64,000 nt of DNA from Myxococcus stipitatus (GTDB lineage Bacteria; Myxococcota; Myxococcia; Myxococcales; Myxococcaceae), in contig NZ_CP147913.1 of NCBI RefSeq assembly GCF_037414475.1, positions 1,116,001 to 1,180,000 of the forward strand, read 5' to 3'. Every line of letters begins with the position of its first letter. Within the stretch, counting starts at the first letter, position 1. Below are positions 54,339-63,372 of this stretch, in pieces. Position numbers and translations under genes: made by a program. Under the pieces are notes generated by a model that saw nothing but the letters and a program-made list of their open reading frames with translations, had not been told where the DNA came from and searched no databases.

Positions 54339-54613
54339 GGCGAGGAGCCGATGGGCTGGGGGGTCGCCCGCCCCCCGCGCGCGACTTCTGCCTCAAAGAT
54401 TCATGCGCCCCCGCGCGCCGCCAACCCACGCTCGAGCGGCTGGCCGGCCCCGCGAGCCCGGGAAGACGGGCACCTCCGCCCGGCTGCCCCGCCTGGCCCG
54501 GACACGGCGTGCGCCCATTGTGGGCCCCCCTGTTCGCGGTGTTTGAAGTTCGCGGGGGACCCACCGAGAATGCTCCGTCACCCATCGAAAGCGAAAGGAA
54601 GGGGGAGGACGGA

Positions 54614-56224
54614 ATGTACGTGTCTCGCACATCGGTCTGGGGCCGCACCAGCGTGACGCTGGCGCTCGCGCTCGGCCTCACGGTTCTCGGCTGTAACGAC
54701 GAAGGCGACGGGGAGGAAGGACCTCCCGTCACCGCCACTCTCACGGGAAAGGTGACGTACGACTTCGTCCCCGCCACCTATTCTCCCCTCACCCGGAGCG
54801 GGACCCTGGGCTTCAACCAGGCCACCGCGAAGCCCGTCCGGAACGTCACCGTCCAGGTGCTCGGCAAGGACAACGCCGTGCTCGGCAAGGCGACCACGGA
54901 CGAGACCGGGCGCTATGAGCTCACGTACACCGCCGGAGAAGGCGCCAACGTGACGCTGGCCGCGCTCGCGAAGACGACGACGCCGTCCATCCAGGTGGAG
55001 GACAACACCTCCAACAACGCCATCTGGGCCGTGTCCACGCAAATCAAGGGCGGCGCGACGAGCCAGGACCTGCACGCGGGCCACGGCTGGACGGGCTCCG
55101 CCTACAACGCGACGACGCGGGCCGCCGCGCCGTTCGCCATCCTGGACAGCATGTACACCGCCTCACAGGCGTTCCTCGCCGTGCGGCCGGTGCCCTTCCC
55201 GCCGCTCAAGGTGAACTGGAGCCCCAAGAACGCGCCGGAGCGGGGGTCGGTGTCCTCGGGCCAGATTGGCACGTCCCACTACTCCCCCAGCGAGAACGAA
55301 ATCTACGTGCTGGGCATGGCCGGCGTGGACACGGACGAGTTCGACAGCCACGTCATCGTCCACGAGTGGGGGCACTTCTTCGAGGCCAACCTCTCGCGCT
55401 CGGACAACCCCGGCGGCTCGCACAGCGCGGGCGATGTCCTGGACCCCCGCATCGCGTTTGGCGAGGGCTACGGCAACGCCATCTCCGCCATCCTCCTGCC
55501 GACGTCCATCTACGTCGACACCCTCTGGGGCCGCAACGGCCTCGCCGCGTTCGGCTTCGACATGGAGACGGCGCCAGCGCCCACCGACGACCCGAAACCG
55601 GGCGTCTTCTCCGAGTTCAGCGTCATGCGGTTCCTCTATGACCTGTACGACGGCACCAGCGTCGCGGAGGCCACGTATGACCAGGTGTCCATCAACCTGG
55701 GCGTCCTGTACGACGTGCTCGTGGGGCCGCAGCGGTCCACGCCGGCGCTGACGACCATCGGCTCGTTCATCCACGGGCTCAAGGCCCAGCCGGGCGTCAA
55801 CGCGTCGGCCGTGGATACGCTGGCCGCCCACTACGGGATGGGCTCCATCCGCTCCACCTGGGGCGAGGGCGATTCCGGTCTGGTGAGCATGTACACCAAC
55901 CTGACCAGCCTGCCCTACAACACGACCGGCACGCTCCTGAGCGGCGCCGCGCACAACCGCCAGACGCAGAACCGCTACTACGTCTTCACCGGCACGGGCA
56001 GGACGGTGACGGTCACCGCCAGCTCCAACGACGACGTGGCCATCCAGGCGCTCCTGAACGGCACGACGAAGGGCGAAGCCGACGCCACCGTCAGCGGCAC
56101 GGAGTCCTTCAGCTTCGCCAGCGAGACCGGCAAGGTCTACGTCGTGGTGCTCACCGGCTTCCGGGAAGGCGACGACGACGCGCCCCAGAGCTACAGCTTC
56201 AACCTCTCCATCACGAGCAATTGA
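54614..56224 (+). CDS. Secreted zinc metalloprotease-like lipoprotein
   Basis: A 536-residue lipoprotein; the signal ends VLGC (Cys27). A carboxypeptidase-regulatory-like (CarboxypepD_reg) domain (about 40-125: VRNVTVQVLGKDNAVLGKA, then TDETGRYEL) leads into a peptidase domain with the zinc motif HEWGHFFEAN (His250, Glu251, His254) and a downstream acidic segment AFGEGYGNAISA that probably supplies the third ligand. The C-terminal 100 residues form a beta-rich prepeptidase-type domain (RYYVFTGTGRTVTVTASS). The ATG at 54614 has GGGGGAGGA upstream. It is followed after 35 bases by a small lipoprotein gene, probably co-transcribed. Confidence 0.87.
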   Translation: MYVSRTSVWGRTSVTLALALGLTVLGCNDEGDGEEGPPVTATLTGKVTYDFVPATYSPLTRSGTLGFNQATAKPVRNVTVQVLGKDNAVLGKATTDETGRYELTYTAGEGANVTLAALAKTTTPSIQVEDNTSNNAIWAVSTQIKGGATSQDLHAGHGWTGSAYNATTRAAAPFAILDSMYTASQAFLAVRPVPFPPLKVNWSPKNAPERGSVSSGQIGTSHYSPSENEIYVLGMAGVDTDEFDSHVIVHEWGHFFEANLSRSDNPGGSHSAGDVLDPRIAFGEGYGNAISAILLPTSIYVDTLWGRNGLAAFGFDMETAPAPTDDPKPGVFSEFSVMRFLYDLYDGTSVAEATYDQVSINLGVLYDVLVGPQRSTPALTTIGSFIHGLKAQPGVNASAVDTLAAHYGMGSIRSTWGEGDSGLVSMYTNLTSLPYNTTGTLLSGAAHNRQTQNRYYVFTGTGRTVTVTASSNDDVAIQALLNGTTKGEADATVSGTESFSFASETGKVYVVVLTGFREGDDDAPQSYSFNLSITSN

Positions 56225-56259
56225 GTGGCCGCATTCCTCAGTCACTTCAAGGAGCTTCC

Positions 56260-56778
56260 ATGAATCGCATTGCCCCCGCGGTCCTCGCTGGCCTCCTCGC
56301 GCTGGCGGCGCCCGTTGCTTGCACCTCTCCCGCCAAGAACAGTCCTGGCACGTCGGACTCCGCCTCGCACAAGGAAGGGGCGCCCGTCGGCAAGTTCGGC
56401 GCTCCCGTGGAGGTGGGCGCGAAACTCCACCAGAACAAGGCCACCGTCACCGTGCGCTTCCTGTCCGCGGGCAGCGACGTGCGGGTGGACCTCTCCGGTG
56501 TCGACGGGCTCCAGGTGTCGGGTGACGCCTCGCCCGTGCGTGGCGCCCAGGTCCAGGGTGCGTCCACGCAGACGTTCGACGTCGACTTCACCCCGGGCGC
56601 CGGCCGCTCGCACCTCGTCGTCACCGTCAGCGGCACGTTCGACGGCAACCCGCTGTCGAAGGTGGCCAGCTTCTCCGTGGGCGACGCCACGGAGGCGCAG
56701 CAGAAGAGCGCCGGCTCGGTGGTGACGGACGAGTCGGGGCAGAGCATCAAGCTGATGCAGTCCACGGACGCGAAGTAG
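56260..56778 (+). CDS. Small lipoprotein of unknown function
   Basis: A 172-residue protein with a lipoprotein signal ending PVAC (Cys21). It is followed by a Ser/Asn/Lys linker and a beta-sandwich-like core rich in Val, Asp and Gly (VTVRFLSAGSDVRVDLSG, FTPGAGRSHLVVTVSG). The ATG at 56260 has AAGGAG. It lies 35 bases after the metalloprotease gene and may be its partner or inhibitor, but nothing in the sequence shows that. I do not recognise the family. Confidence 0.72.
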   Translation: MNRIAPAVLAGLLALAAPVACTSPAKNSPGTSDSASHKEGAPVGKFGAPVEVGAKLHQNKATVTVRFLSAGSDVRVDLSGVDGLQVSGDASPVRGAQVQGASTQTFDVDFTPGAGRSHLVVTVSGTFDGNPLSKVASFSVGDATEAQQKSAGSVVTDESGQSIKLMQSTDAK

Positions 56779-56790
56779 CGCGTCCGGCGC

Positions 56791-57094
56791 GCCGGGCCTT
56801 CGTGGCCCGGCACCTGCCCCCTGAAAAGAACCGCGGGGAGCGCGCCCCCTCGACGCGCTCCCCGCCGTATGAAGGACTGCGAAATTTCGAACTTCCGGTA
56901 CGGCGCGAGCACGCCCCAAAGGCGTGCCCCCCGGAAGCCACGCCCCTCCCCAGGGGCGCCCCCTCGTCAAGGTCAGAGACGAGCCCCCCGGCGCGCCTCT
57001 TTCCCCCCTCGAACGCCGTGCGTTCGAAAACTCGAGTGCCGGAAAACCACGCCCGGACACTCCCCCAAGCCCCCATCAAACGCTCTGCGCTTGA
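56791..57094. other. String of consecutive stem-loops in a gene-free convergent gap
   Basis: The 424-base gap 56779-57202 has no credible gene but at least seven closely spaced hairpins. They are 56791-56811 (8 bp), 56833-56865 (12 bp perfect), 56892-56937 (7-bp outer stem enclosing a 7-bp hairpin at 56909-56927), 56941-56958 (7 bp), 56963-56983 (6 bp), 57009-57027 (8 bp) and 57076-57094 (8 bp with one mismatch). The first can terminate the lipoprotein operon. The rest could be a structured RNA, a REP-like cluster or stacked terminators. Confidence 0.55.
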
Positions 57095-57202
57095 ATCCCT
57101 TGGACCCCAGGCTCAGCCCGGTGCCCCCACCTTTCGAGTATCCAAACGCGACACGCCTGAAATCTTGAGCGAGGGATTTTCGGCGGATTTTCGGGGCCAG
57201 GC

Positions 57203-58291
57203 TCAGTCGCGGCGACGCTTGGCGCGGACGGCGTCCCACCCCATCAAGGTCCGGCCCCGCTCGAAGCGGCGGTGCTCCTGCTGGGCGGAGGCGCTCGACT
57301 GGCGCGCGTGGTAGGCCTGCTCCCGCCTCAGCTTTTCGTAGCTGGCCAGCCGCTCCGGGGGGAGTGTCCCGGACTGGACGGCGGCGCGGACGGCGCAGCC
57401 CGGCTCCGACTGGTGGACGCAGTCGCTGAAGCGGCAGCCCTCGGCGAGCTCCAGGATGTCGTTGAAGGTCTGTTCGACCCCCTCCTCCTCGTCGCCCAGC
57501 AGCCCCAGCTCCCGCATCCCGGGCCCGTCGATGAGCAGCCCCCCATGCGGGAGCAGGAACAGCTCCCGGTTCGTGGTGGTGTGACGCCCCTTGTCATCCT
57601 CGGGGCGGACCTCCTGGGTGGCCAGCCGCGCCTCGCCCAGGAGCCGGTTGACCAGGGTGGACTTGCCCACGCCGGAGGAGCCCAGGAGAGCGCCCGTCTT
57701 CCCCGGCGGCAGGAGCGCCTGGACCGCCTGCAGTCCCTCCCCGGTCCACGAGCTCAGGGCGAGCACGGGGACGCCGGGGGCCAGCGACTCCACCTCATGG
57801 ACGGCGCTGAGCGCATCCTCCAGGAGGTCCGCCTTGGAGAGCAGCACCGCGGGGGACGCGCCACTGCTCCACGCCATGGCCAGCGCGCGTTCGATGCGGC
57901 GGGGGTTGAAGTTCCCATCCAGCCCGGCGACCAGCAGCACCACGTCCAGGTTGGCCGCGATGAGTTGGCCGGCCCGCTCCCGGCCCACGGCCCGGCGCAT
58001 GAGCAGGCTGCGCCGGGGGAGCACGGCGTGCAGCATGCCGTCCCCTTGTCCGGGGGGCATGAGCAGCGCCACCCAGTCCCCCACGGTGGGGAGCGACTCG
58101 GTGCCAGGGGCGTGGTGGAGGAGCCGGCCGGCGGTGCGCGCCAGCAGGAGACGTTCGGCGGTCTGGACGGTGAGAAGCCCGCGCTCCTGGCGCACCACAC
58201 GGCCGGGGACGAGGGGAAGAGGAGACGATTCGACGATTCGAGAGAACTGCTGGGCCAGCTCAGGCCCCCAACCAAGTGATTCAAGTGACAC
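57203..58291 (-). CDS. rsgA: Ribosome small-subunit-dependent GTPase RsgA
   Basis: A 362-residue circularly permuted GTPase for late 30S assembly. An N-terminal OB-fold (about 28-105) precedes the permuted G domain, ordered G4-G1-G3. G4-like LLSKADLLED (152-155 SKAD rather than NKxD), G1 GSSGVGKSTLVN (204-215), switch segment DDKGRHTTTNREL, and G3 LIDGPGMRELG, where DGPG replaces the usual DTPG. The C-terminal zinc site has Cys286, Cys291, His293 and Cys299. Two G-motif substitutions are unusual but the fold is complete. The GTG start has GGAG upstream. Length is typical. Confidence 0.92.
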   Translation of the reverse strand: MSLESLGWGPELAQQFSRIVESSPLPLVPGRVVRQERGLLTVQTAERLLLARTAGRLLHHAPGTESLPTVGDWVALLMPPGQGDGMLHAVLPRRSLLMRRAVGRERAGQLIAANLDVVLLVAGLDGNFNPRRIERALAMAWSSGASPAVLLSKADLLEDALSAVHEVESLAPGVPVLALSSWTGEGLQAVQALLPPGKTGALLGSSGVGKSTLVNRLLGEARLATQEVRPEDDKGRHTTTNRELFLLPHGGLLIDGPGMRELGLLGDEEEGVEQTFNDILELAEGCRFSDCVHQSEPGCAVRAAVQSGTLPPERLASYEKLRREQAYHARQSSASAQQEHRRFERGRTLMGWDAVRAKRRRD

Positions 58292-58393
58292 TGTGAAGGA
58301 CTCCGGACAAAGCGGTGCCAGCGGCGCACCTGGATTCTTCAGGGCACCTGGAGGTAGGGACCGCGCTGTGACGGGCCTTCGGGCGGGCCTGGA

Positions 58394-58459
58394 TTAAGCG
58401 GCCCGCGTCCCCCAGGTGAACAGGGCTTCCACCGCGGCAAGATCAAGGTCGGCGTACAT
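58394..58459 (-). CDS. 21-residue small ORF with perfect Shine-Dalgarno
   Basis: A 22-codon frame (stop included) on the strand of rsgA and 102 bases ahead of it. AGGAGG lies six bases before the ATG at 58459, the best-spaced ribosome binding site in the region. The peptide is acidic at first (MYADLDLAAVEALF) and ends TWGTRAA. It has no signal peptide and no Cys. It could be a leader peptide, a small regulatory protein or a chance frame. No family is recognised. Confidence 0.45.
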   Translation of the reverse strand: MYADLDLAAVEALFTWGTRAA

Positions 58460-58569
58460 GGAGCCTCCTGGGAGAGAAGGGATGGCGGGTGTCGCCATCG
58501 TGCGGCTTGCATATCAAGTCGGCTTGGCGGCCGCACGGGGGAAGTCGACCGGGCAGGCAGGGCTTTCCA

Positions 58570-59934
58570 CTACTGGGCGGTGGCGTGGTGGACGTGGCCC
58601 TCCACCCCCTCCAGCCCCCCGGAGAGCCGGCGGATGAGACGACGGCGGACCACCTCGATGTGCTCGCGGAAGAAGTAGAGGTTCTCCGCGTACGACAGCG
58701 GCATGGGGATGCGGTTGACCTCCCGCTCGGCCTCCTCCAGCCGCTTGAGCATGTCCTCGAGCATCTCCCGCCCGGGGTTCTCATCGAGCTGGATTTCAAT
58801 CTCCTTCAGGCGCGCGTACCAGCGGACGATGCGCGAGCGGATGCGCCACTGGTAGAGCGCGGGGACGATGCGGAACAGCGGCACCATCACCGCGATGATG
58901 GGCACGAGCATCACCCAGAGCCGGTCCACCAGGTTCGCCGCCCAGAACGGCAGGTAGCGCTGGAGCAGCGGCACACCGGCCTCGTAGTAGCGGCGGGCCT
59001 CGCTGCTCAGCGGGAAGCCCGTCTCGCGGGGCGCGGGGAACTCACTGGCGCCGTCCAGCAGGCCCGCCTTGCCGTGGACCTCGCTGGCCGCGCGCATGAG
59101 CAGATAGGCCAGCGCCGGGTGCAGCGAGTCACGCGCCACCAGGTTCGCCGTGGGCGCGACCACCACCACGTCCCGCTCCGGGATGTCCGCCGCCAGGTTG
59201 AACACACCGCGCGGCAGCACCAACCGGGACAGGTACGTGAAGCGGCGCGAGTACGCCTCCGCCCGCGAGAAGCTGAGCAGCCGGATGCCCGGCACCGCCG
59301 CCAGCTTGTGGATGATGGGTGACTCCGCGGGGGAGATGAGGAACACGGCGTCGAGCTGGCCCTGCTTGAGCTGCTCGACGGCTTCGTCGCGCTCCAGCGG
59401 CAAGAGCTGCGTGGGCTCCGCGTCCACGCCATTGGCCTTCAAGAGCGTGAGCGCCAGCGCCCGCGTGCCGCTGCCCTCCGGCCCCACCGCGATGCGGCGC
59501 CCCTTCAGTTCGCGCACGTCCTCCAGCGGCTCTCCCCGGTGGAAGACCCAGAGGGGCACGTACGAGAGGCTCCCCAGCGACACCACGTTCTGCGCCTTGT
59601 CGCCCGCCACGGTGCCGCTCTGCACGAAGGCCACGTCGACGCCGGAGTTCTCGTCCGAGAGCAGCGCGACGTTGTCGATGGAGCCCTTCGTCGAACGAAG
59701 CTCCAGGGTGACGCCGTGCCGGGCGAGGAAGTCCTGGTACTTCCGGGCGTAGTACCGGAAGCCGCCCTCGTCGGGCGACATGGCCAGCACGAGCGTCTTG
59801 GGGGGCGCGGGCTTGATGAAGTGGAACGCCGCGACGAAGGCGGCGCCCAGGAGGAGCACCGCGGGCGCGAGAGTGAGCCACAAGTCCCGCCGCGTCGTGC
59901 GCCGCAGTTGCTGCTTGAGGGAATCCGCCGTCAT
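58570..59934 (-). CDS. Membrane-anchored TAXI-family solute-binding protein
   Basis: A 454-residue protein. An N-terminal basic stretch and membrane helix (about 19-40) precede a TAXI-type solute-binding domain of two lobes (about 45-320: TLVLAMSPDEGGFRYYARKY, VDVAFVQSGTV, RRIAVGPEGSGTRALA, LDAVFLISP). A second membrane helix lies at about 343-365 (WVMLVPIIAVMVPLFRIVP), followed by a cytoplasmic helical tail with coiled-coil character. Ordinary TAXI receptors are free periplasmic partners of TRAP transporters. Here there are two anchors and no transporter gene nearby, so a sensory or scaffolding role is possible. The ATG at 59934 has no strong ribosome binding site. Confidence 0.82.
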   Translation of the reverse strand: MTADSLKQQLRRTTRRDLWLTLAPAVLLLGAAFVAAFHFIKPAPPKTLVLAMSPDEGGFRYYARKYQDFLARHGVTLELRSTKGSIDNVALLSDENSGVDVAFVQSGTVAGDKAQNVVSLGSLSYVPLWVFHRGEPLEDVRELKGRRIAVGPEGSGTRALALTLLKANGVDAEPTQLLPLERDEAVEQLKQGQLDAVFLISPAESPIIHKLAAVPGIRLLSFSRAEAYSRRFTYLSRLVLPRGVFNLAADIPERDVVVVAPTANLVARDSLHPALAYLLMRAASEVHGKAGLLDGASEFPAPRETGFPLSSEARRYYEAGVPLLQRYLPFWAANLVDRLWVMLVPIIAVMVPLFRIVPALYQWRIRSRIVRWYARLKEIEIQLDENPGREMLEDMLKRLEEAEREVNRIPMPLSYAENLYFFREHIEVVRRRLIRRLSGGLEGVEGHVHHATAQ

Positions 59935-60228
59935 GGTGGGCGCGGAGTATAGACGCGACCCCAGGACGGATGGGCGGGCGGCCAGCCACGCGGCAGGTGC
60001 CTCCCAGGGCCATCCGCGGCAGGAATTCCACCCCGCCTGAACCCGCATGAAGCCCCCGCACCCTCCCGGCGTCGGCTCGGCGACACGCGCTTCGCGGCGA
60101 GGCTGAGCGCTCAACACAGGCCCCGCGAGAAGCCCGACGCCGGGGGCGTCCCCCGCCTTGGGGATAGCCAGCTTGCAGACAGGTGCCGCGAGCAGCGGCC
60201 CTCACGACGGACAGGGAGAACCATCCAA

Positions 60229-62238
60229 ATGGAGACGACACGTCGCGCCGCCTGGGTCGGCGCGAGCTTCCATCTCGCAATCCTGGGCGGAGCGCTCACC
60301 GCATGCCGCCCGGCCAGCGAAGCCCCCTACGAAGAACCCAGGGCGACACCCCAGCAGGTGCAGTTGGCATATCGGGACTACTACGACGTGGCCCTGTCTC
60401 CAGGTGGCCCCATGGCCAGCAGCCAGCTCAGCCGCGGCACCCTCTTCGTCCCCATCCGCGAACCCATCTCCCATGAGCCTCGCCTGGGCCTGGATGGCAG
60501 CCCCTTGCGCTACACGTGTGGCGTCACCTTCATCTCCCCGCGCAGGGCCGTCACCGCCGCCCACTGCGTGGACGCCACCAACGTATGGGACCCGCCCAAC
60601 CAACCGCTCGAGGTCCGCATGTACGACCCGATGGTGGAGGCGGACGTGGGCTGGGAGACGACCGCCCGGAGCCTGAGGGGCACCTTCCCCAACTACCGGC
60701 GCGCGCCGCTGGGAGCCGGCTACAGCACCACGACCTACCAGTGCCGCGTCGTCGCCCGCTGCGGCAACACCTATGGCGCTTACAACTGCCCGGGCAACTT
60801 TCCCCGCGCGGACACGGCCCTGCTTGACTGCGGCCCCTCGAGCCCCGGCTGCCGCTACGACTACCTGGGCGTGGCCGACAGCGAGGGCGAAGGTGTCCCC
60901 GTCTCCATGGCCTGGGCTCATGAGGTCTACGCCATCCCCGACGACCGGACGACCGACCTCTGGCAGCACTACACGCGCTACGCCAACTACGACCCGGTCC
61001 TGAACTACCACTACTACCCGGCCAACCAGCTCCTGCCGCTCGTCTCCAAGCCCTGGAGCGACCCGACCCGCCCCACCGTCTCGCTGGGCGTGACGGCGAC
61101 GGGCACCGACGCGCGGCTCACGGAGCTGCACGGCTGCCATGGCTCGTCGGGCTCCGGCGTCACCCAGCTCAACGAAGGCCTGGGCACCCAGGAGCTTCTG
61201 GGCCCCGTCGCCACCTGGGATGGCTGGGTCTTCCGGGCGCATGACTACGAGTTCCTGTGCGAAGACCCCGCGCTCACCGCGCGCGGACCGGGCGACGCCG
61301 GACTGGGCTATGCGCGGCTCGCCGTCACCCAGAAGCTCGCGGAGAGCAAGAGCGCGGCGGACGTCTGCGGCACCGACGAGCCGGGCCTGTTCCCCAATCC
61401 CCTCCTCTGGCTGACGCACGACATCTGGATACTGCGCAAGGGACTGGTGAGTAGACAGGCCTTCCCCAAACGCTGGCCCTGCACGGATGAGACGTGCAGC
61501 ACCTGGGAGCGCCTGCGCGTGGCCAACGAGCCCATGGTCCCCATCGCGAGAGGGGAGACCCTCACCCTGCCCTCCGCGAACATCATCGCGGGAACGACCT
61601 ATCGCGTGTCGGTGCGCATCCACTCCCTCGAGAGCACGCCCCCGCTCGTCACCCTCTCGCTGGGAAACCAGACGCTGGCGCAAGGCGTGCGCCCCACCGC
61701 GTTCGCCAGCGAAGCCGCCGGGCTCGTCGGCGTCGCCTTCACGGCCACGCGCGGCGGCGGCCAGGTGCTCCAGGTCACCGCGGCGCAGGGCTCGGGGGCC
61801 TTCGCCGTGACGGAAATCGTCGCGGTCGCGGACGCGATGGCCAATGGCTTCGAGTACCGCTCCCAGCGCGTGGGCATGGGCATCATCGAGTCTGGGACCC
61901 GCACGCCCGTCCCCGCGACATGGACACGCATGGCGCCCTCCCGCTTCGCCGCGCGCCTGCAAGCGGGCCAGCGCTTCATCGTGACGCGGCAGGCGTTCGT
62001 CCGGGGCCGCGCCTGGCGGGTGGAGTTCGACACGTCACGCGACGTGCAGGGCATGTCGTGCGGCTTCATCACCTCCGACGGCCGCGAGCTGCGCCTGCGC
62101 TGCAACTCCGTGAACCGCCACATCCTGGCCCACTTCCATCTCGGCGACGCGCAGCCCGTCGCCTTCTTCGTCGACCTGCCCAAGGGGCAAGCCGACCTGG
62201 CGCTGGACAACCTCCGACTCGAAACCCGGACACAGTAG
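60229..62238 (+). CDS. Trypsin-like serine protease lipoprotein
   Basis: A 669-residue lipoprotein; the signal ends LTAC (Cys26). The chymotrypsin-fold domain (about 80-370) has the catalytic His112 in RRAVTAAHCVD, the Asp in RADTALLDC and the Ser in GCHGSSGSGV (Ser307). Several Cys pairs (for example CRVVARCGNTYGAYNC) suggest disulphides. The C-terminal ~250 residues form two beta-rich carbohydrate-binding-like modules (TYRVSVRIHSLESTPPLVTL; WRVEFDTSRDVQGMSCGFI). GGGAGA lies about ten bases before the ATG. Surface-exposed proteolysis fits a predatory myxobacterium. Confidence 0.88.
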   Translation: METTRRAAWVGASFHLAILGGALTACRPASEAPYEEPRATPQQVQLAYRDYYDVALSPGGPMASSQLSRGTLFVPIREPISHEPRLGLDGSPLRYTCGVTFISPRRAVTAAHCVDATNVWDPPNQPLEVRMYDPMVEADVGWETTARSLRGTFPNYRRAPLGAGYSTTTYQCRVVARCGNTYGAYNCPGNFPRADTALLDCGPSSPGCRYDYLGVADSEGEGVPVSMAWAHEVYAIPDDRTTDLWQHYTRYANYDPVLNYHYYPANQLLPLVSKPWSDPTRPTVSLGVTATGTDARLTELHGCHGSSGSGVTQLNEGLGTQELLGPVATWDGWVFRAHDYEFLCEDPALTARGPGDAGLGYARLAVTQKLAESKSAADVCGTDEPGLFPNPLLWLTHDIWILRKGLVSRQAFPKRWPCTDETCSTWERLRVANEPMVPIARGETLTLPSANIIAGTTYRVSVRIHSLESTPPLVTLSLGNQTLAQGVRPTAFASEAAGLVGVAFTATRGGGQVLQVTAAQGSGAFAVTEIVAVADAMANGFEYRSQRVGMGIIESGTRTPVPATWTRMAPSRFAARLQAGQRFIVTRQAFVRGRAWRVEFDTSRDVQGMSCGFITSDGRELRLRCNSVNRHILAHFHLGDAQPVAFFVDLPKGQADLALDNLRLETRTQ

Positions 62239-62254
62239 CCACTCAGAAACACCA

Positions 62255-62292
62255 AGACTCCGCCTGACGTCCCCATGCGCCAGGCGGAGTCT
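62255..62292. terminator. Perfect 12-bp bidirectional stem-loop
   Basis: AGACTCCGCCTG (62255-62266) pairs with CAGGCGGAGTCT (62281-62292) around a 14-base loop, between the convergent stops of the protease and propeller genes. There is no U-tract on either side. Confidence 0.65.
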
Positions 62293-62302
62293 CGTGGGTC
62301 TC

Positions 62303-63226
62303 TCAGCGCTGCACGTCGCACACGCCCAGCTCGGGGAGGAGGCGCCCCACCCGGACGTGGTAGAGTTCGCTCGGGACGAACGGCTCATACTGATGCCGCA
62401 CGAAGTAGAGCGTGCGGTGGTCCGGGGAGAGCGTGGGGTGGTACTCGTCCAGCGCCGTGTTCACCGCCGGGCCCAGGTTGCGCGCGGGCTGCCAGCCTCG
62501 CCACGTGCGCGTGGAGACATACAAGTCCCCGTAGCCATACCCATCCGGGCGGCCAATGGACGCGAACAGCATCGTCTCCCCATCCGGCGTGACGTGGGGG
62601 TTGAACTCCCAGGACTCCGTGTTGACGCCGGGGCCCAGGTTCTCCGCGGGGCCGTAGCCGCCGTCCGCGCGGAGCCTGGAGCGGTACAGGTCCCACGCGC
62701 CGTAACCGCCCTCCCGGTCCGAGGCGAAGTACAGCGTGCCCTGCGCATCCACGCTCGGGTAGAGCTCGTCGCCGGTGCTGAGCACCGTGGCGCCCAGGTG
62801 GCGCGGCTCGCTCCAGCCTCCATCGCGGCGGCGCTCCACCACCCACAGCTCCACGTCGGCGCGCGGCACGCCGTTGACCGGGCGGATGGAGGAGAAGAAC
62901 AGCCGGCGCCCATCCGGAGAGACGAACGGGTCGATGTCCGAGTACACGCCCGAGAAGGGCGCGGGGCGAGGCTCCGTCCAGCGGCCGTCACGCCACTCGG
63001 AGAAGACGATGGTGGCCTGGCGTGTCTCCGGGAAGAAGCCGGAGCTCACGCCCCAGAAGGCCATGCGTCCATCCGGCGTGAAGGCGATTCTCCACTCCTC
63101 CCGGTCCGGCAGGGAGATGAAGCCTGGAGCCAGCACCTCCGGCGTGGGTGGCGCCGATGCCGACGCGGGGGTGGACAGGGCAAACGCGGCGAGCAGCGCG
63201 GGGATGCGACGCGATGACGATGACAT
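62303..63226 (-). CDS. Secreted PD40/TolB-like beta-propeller protein
   Basis: A 307-residue protein with a signal peptide (about 1-21, cleavage near SASA). It has repeated PD40-type blades: RIAFTPDGRMAFWGV, DPFVSPDGRRLFFSS, YPSVDAQGTLYFASDREGG, NPHVTPDGETMLFAS and HPTLSPDHRTLYFV, the xP-xG-x-x-(L/I)-x-F core of TolB-like propellers. Periodic W...P linkers (WSEPRHLGATV, WQPARNLGPAVNT) join the blades. No OmpA domain follows. It lies about 146 bases downstream of the LytTR regulator gene on the same strand. The ATG at 63226 has AGAGG upstream. Role unknown; probably surface or periplasmic binding. Confidence 0.87.
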   Translation of the reverse strand: MSSSSRRIPALLAAFALSTPASASAPPTPEVLAPGFISLPDREEWRIAFTPDGRMAFWGVSSGFFPETRQATIVFSEWRDGRWTEPRPAPFSGVYSDIDPFVSPDGRRLFFSSIRPVNGVPRADVELWVVERRRDGGWSEPRHLGATVLSTGDELYPSVDAQGTLYFASDREGGYGAWDLYRSRLRADGGYGPAENLGPGVNTESWEFNPHVTPDGETMLFASIGRPDGYGYGDLYVSTRTWRGWQPARNLGPAVNTALDEYHPTLSPDHRTLYFVRHQYEPFVPSELYHVRVGRLLPELGVCDVQR

Positions 63227-63372
63227 GGCGAGGTCCTCTTCGTGGGTGGCGGGAGGAGCGGCACTCGCTCCCGCCATGCTTGAAGAGGTACGCCCAGGAG
63301 TCTCGCGTGTCCGGGAAGCGGGGACGAAGGGACGCGTGCGCGGGATGAACGGACGCGGCGCGGGGACAGCCC

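Noticed and set aside
57009-57030. GTTCGAAAAC as a tRNA T-loop
   Set aside because: No acceptor stem, anticodon arm or D-loop can be drawn around it; it belongs to a simple 8-bp hairpin.
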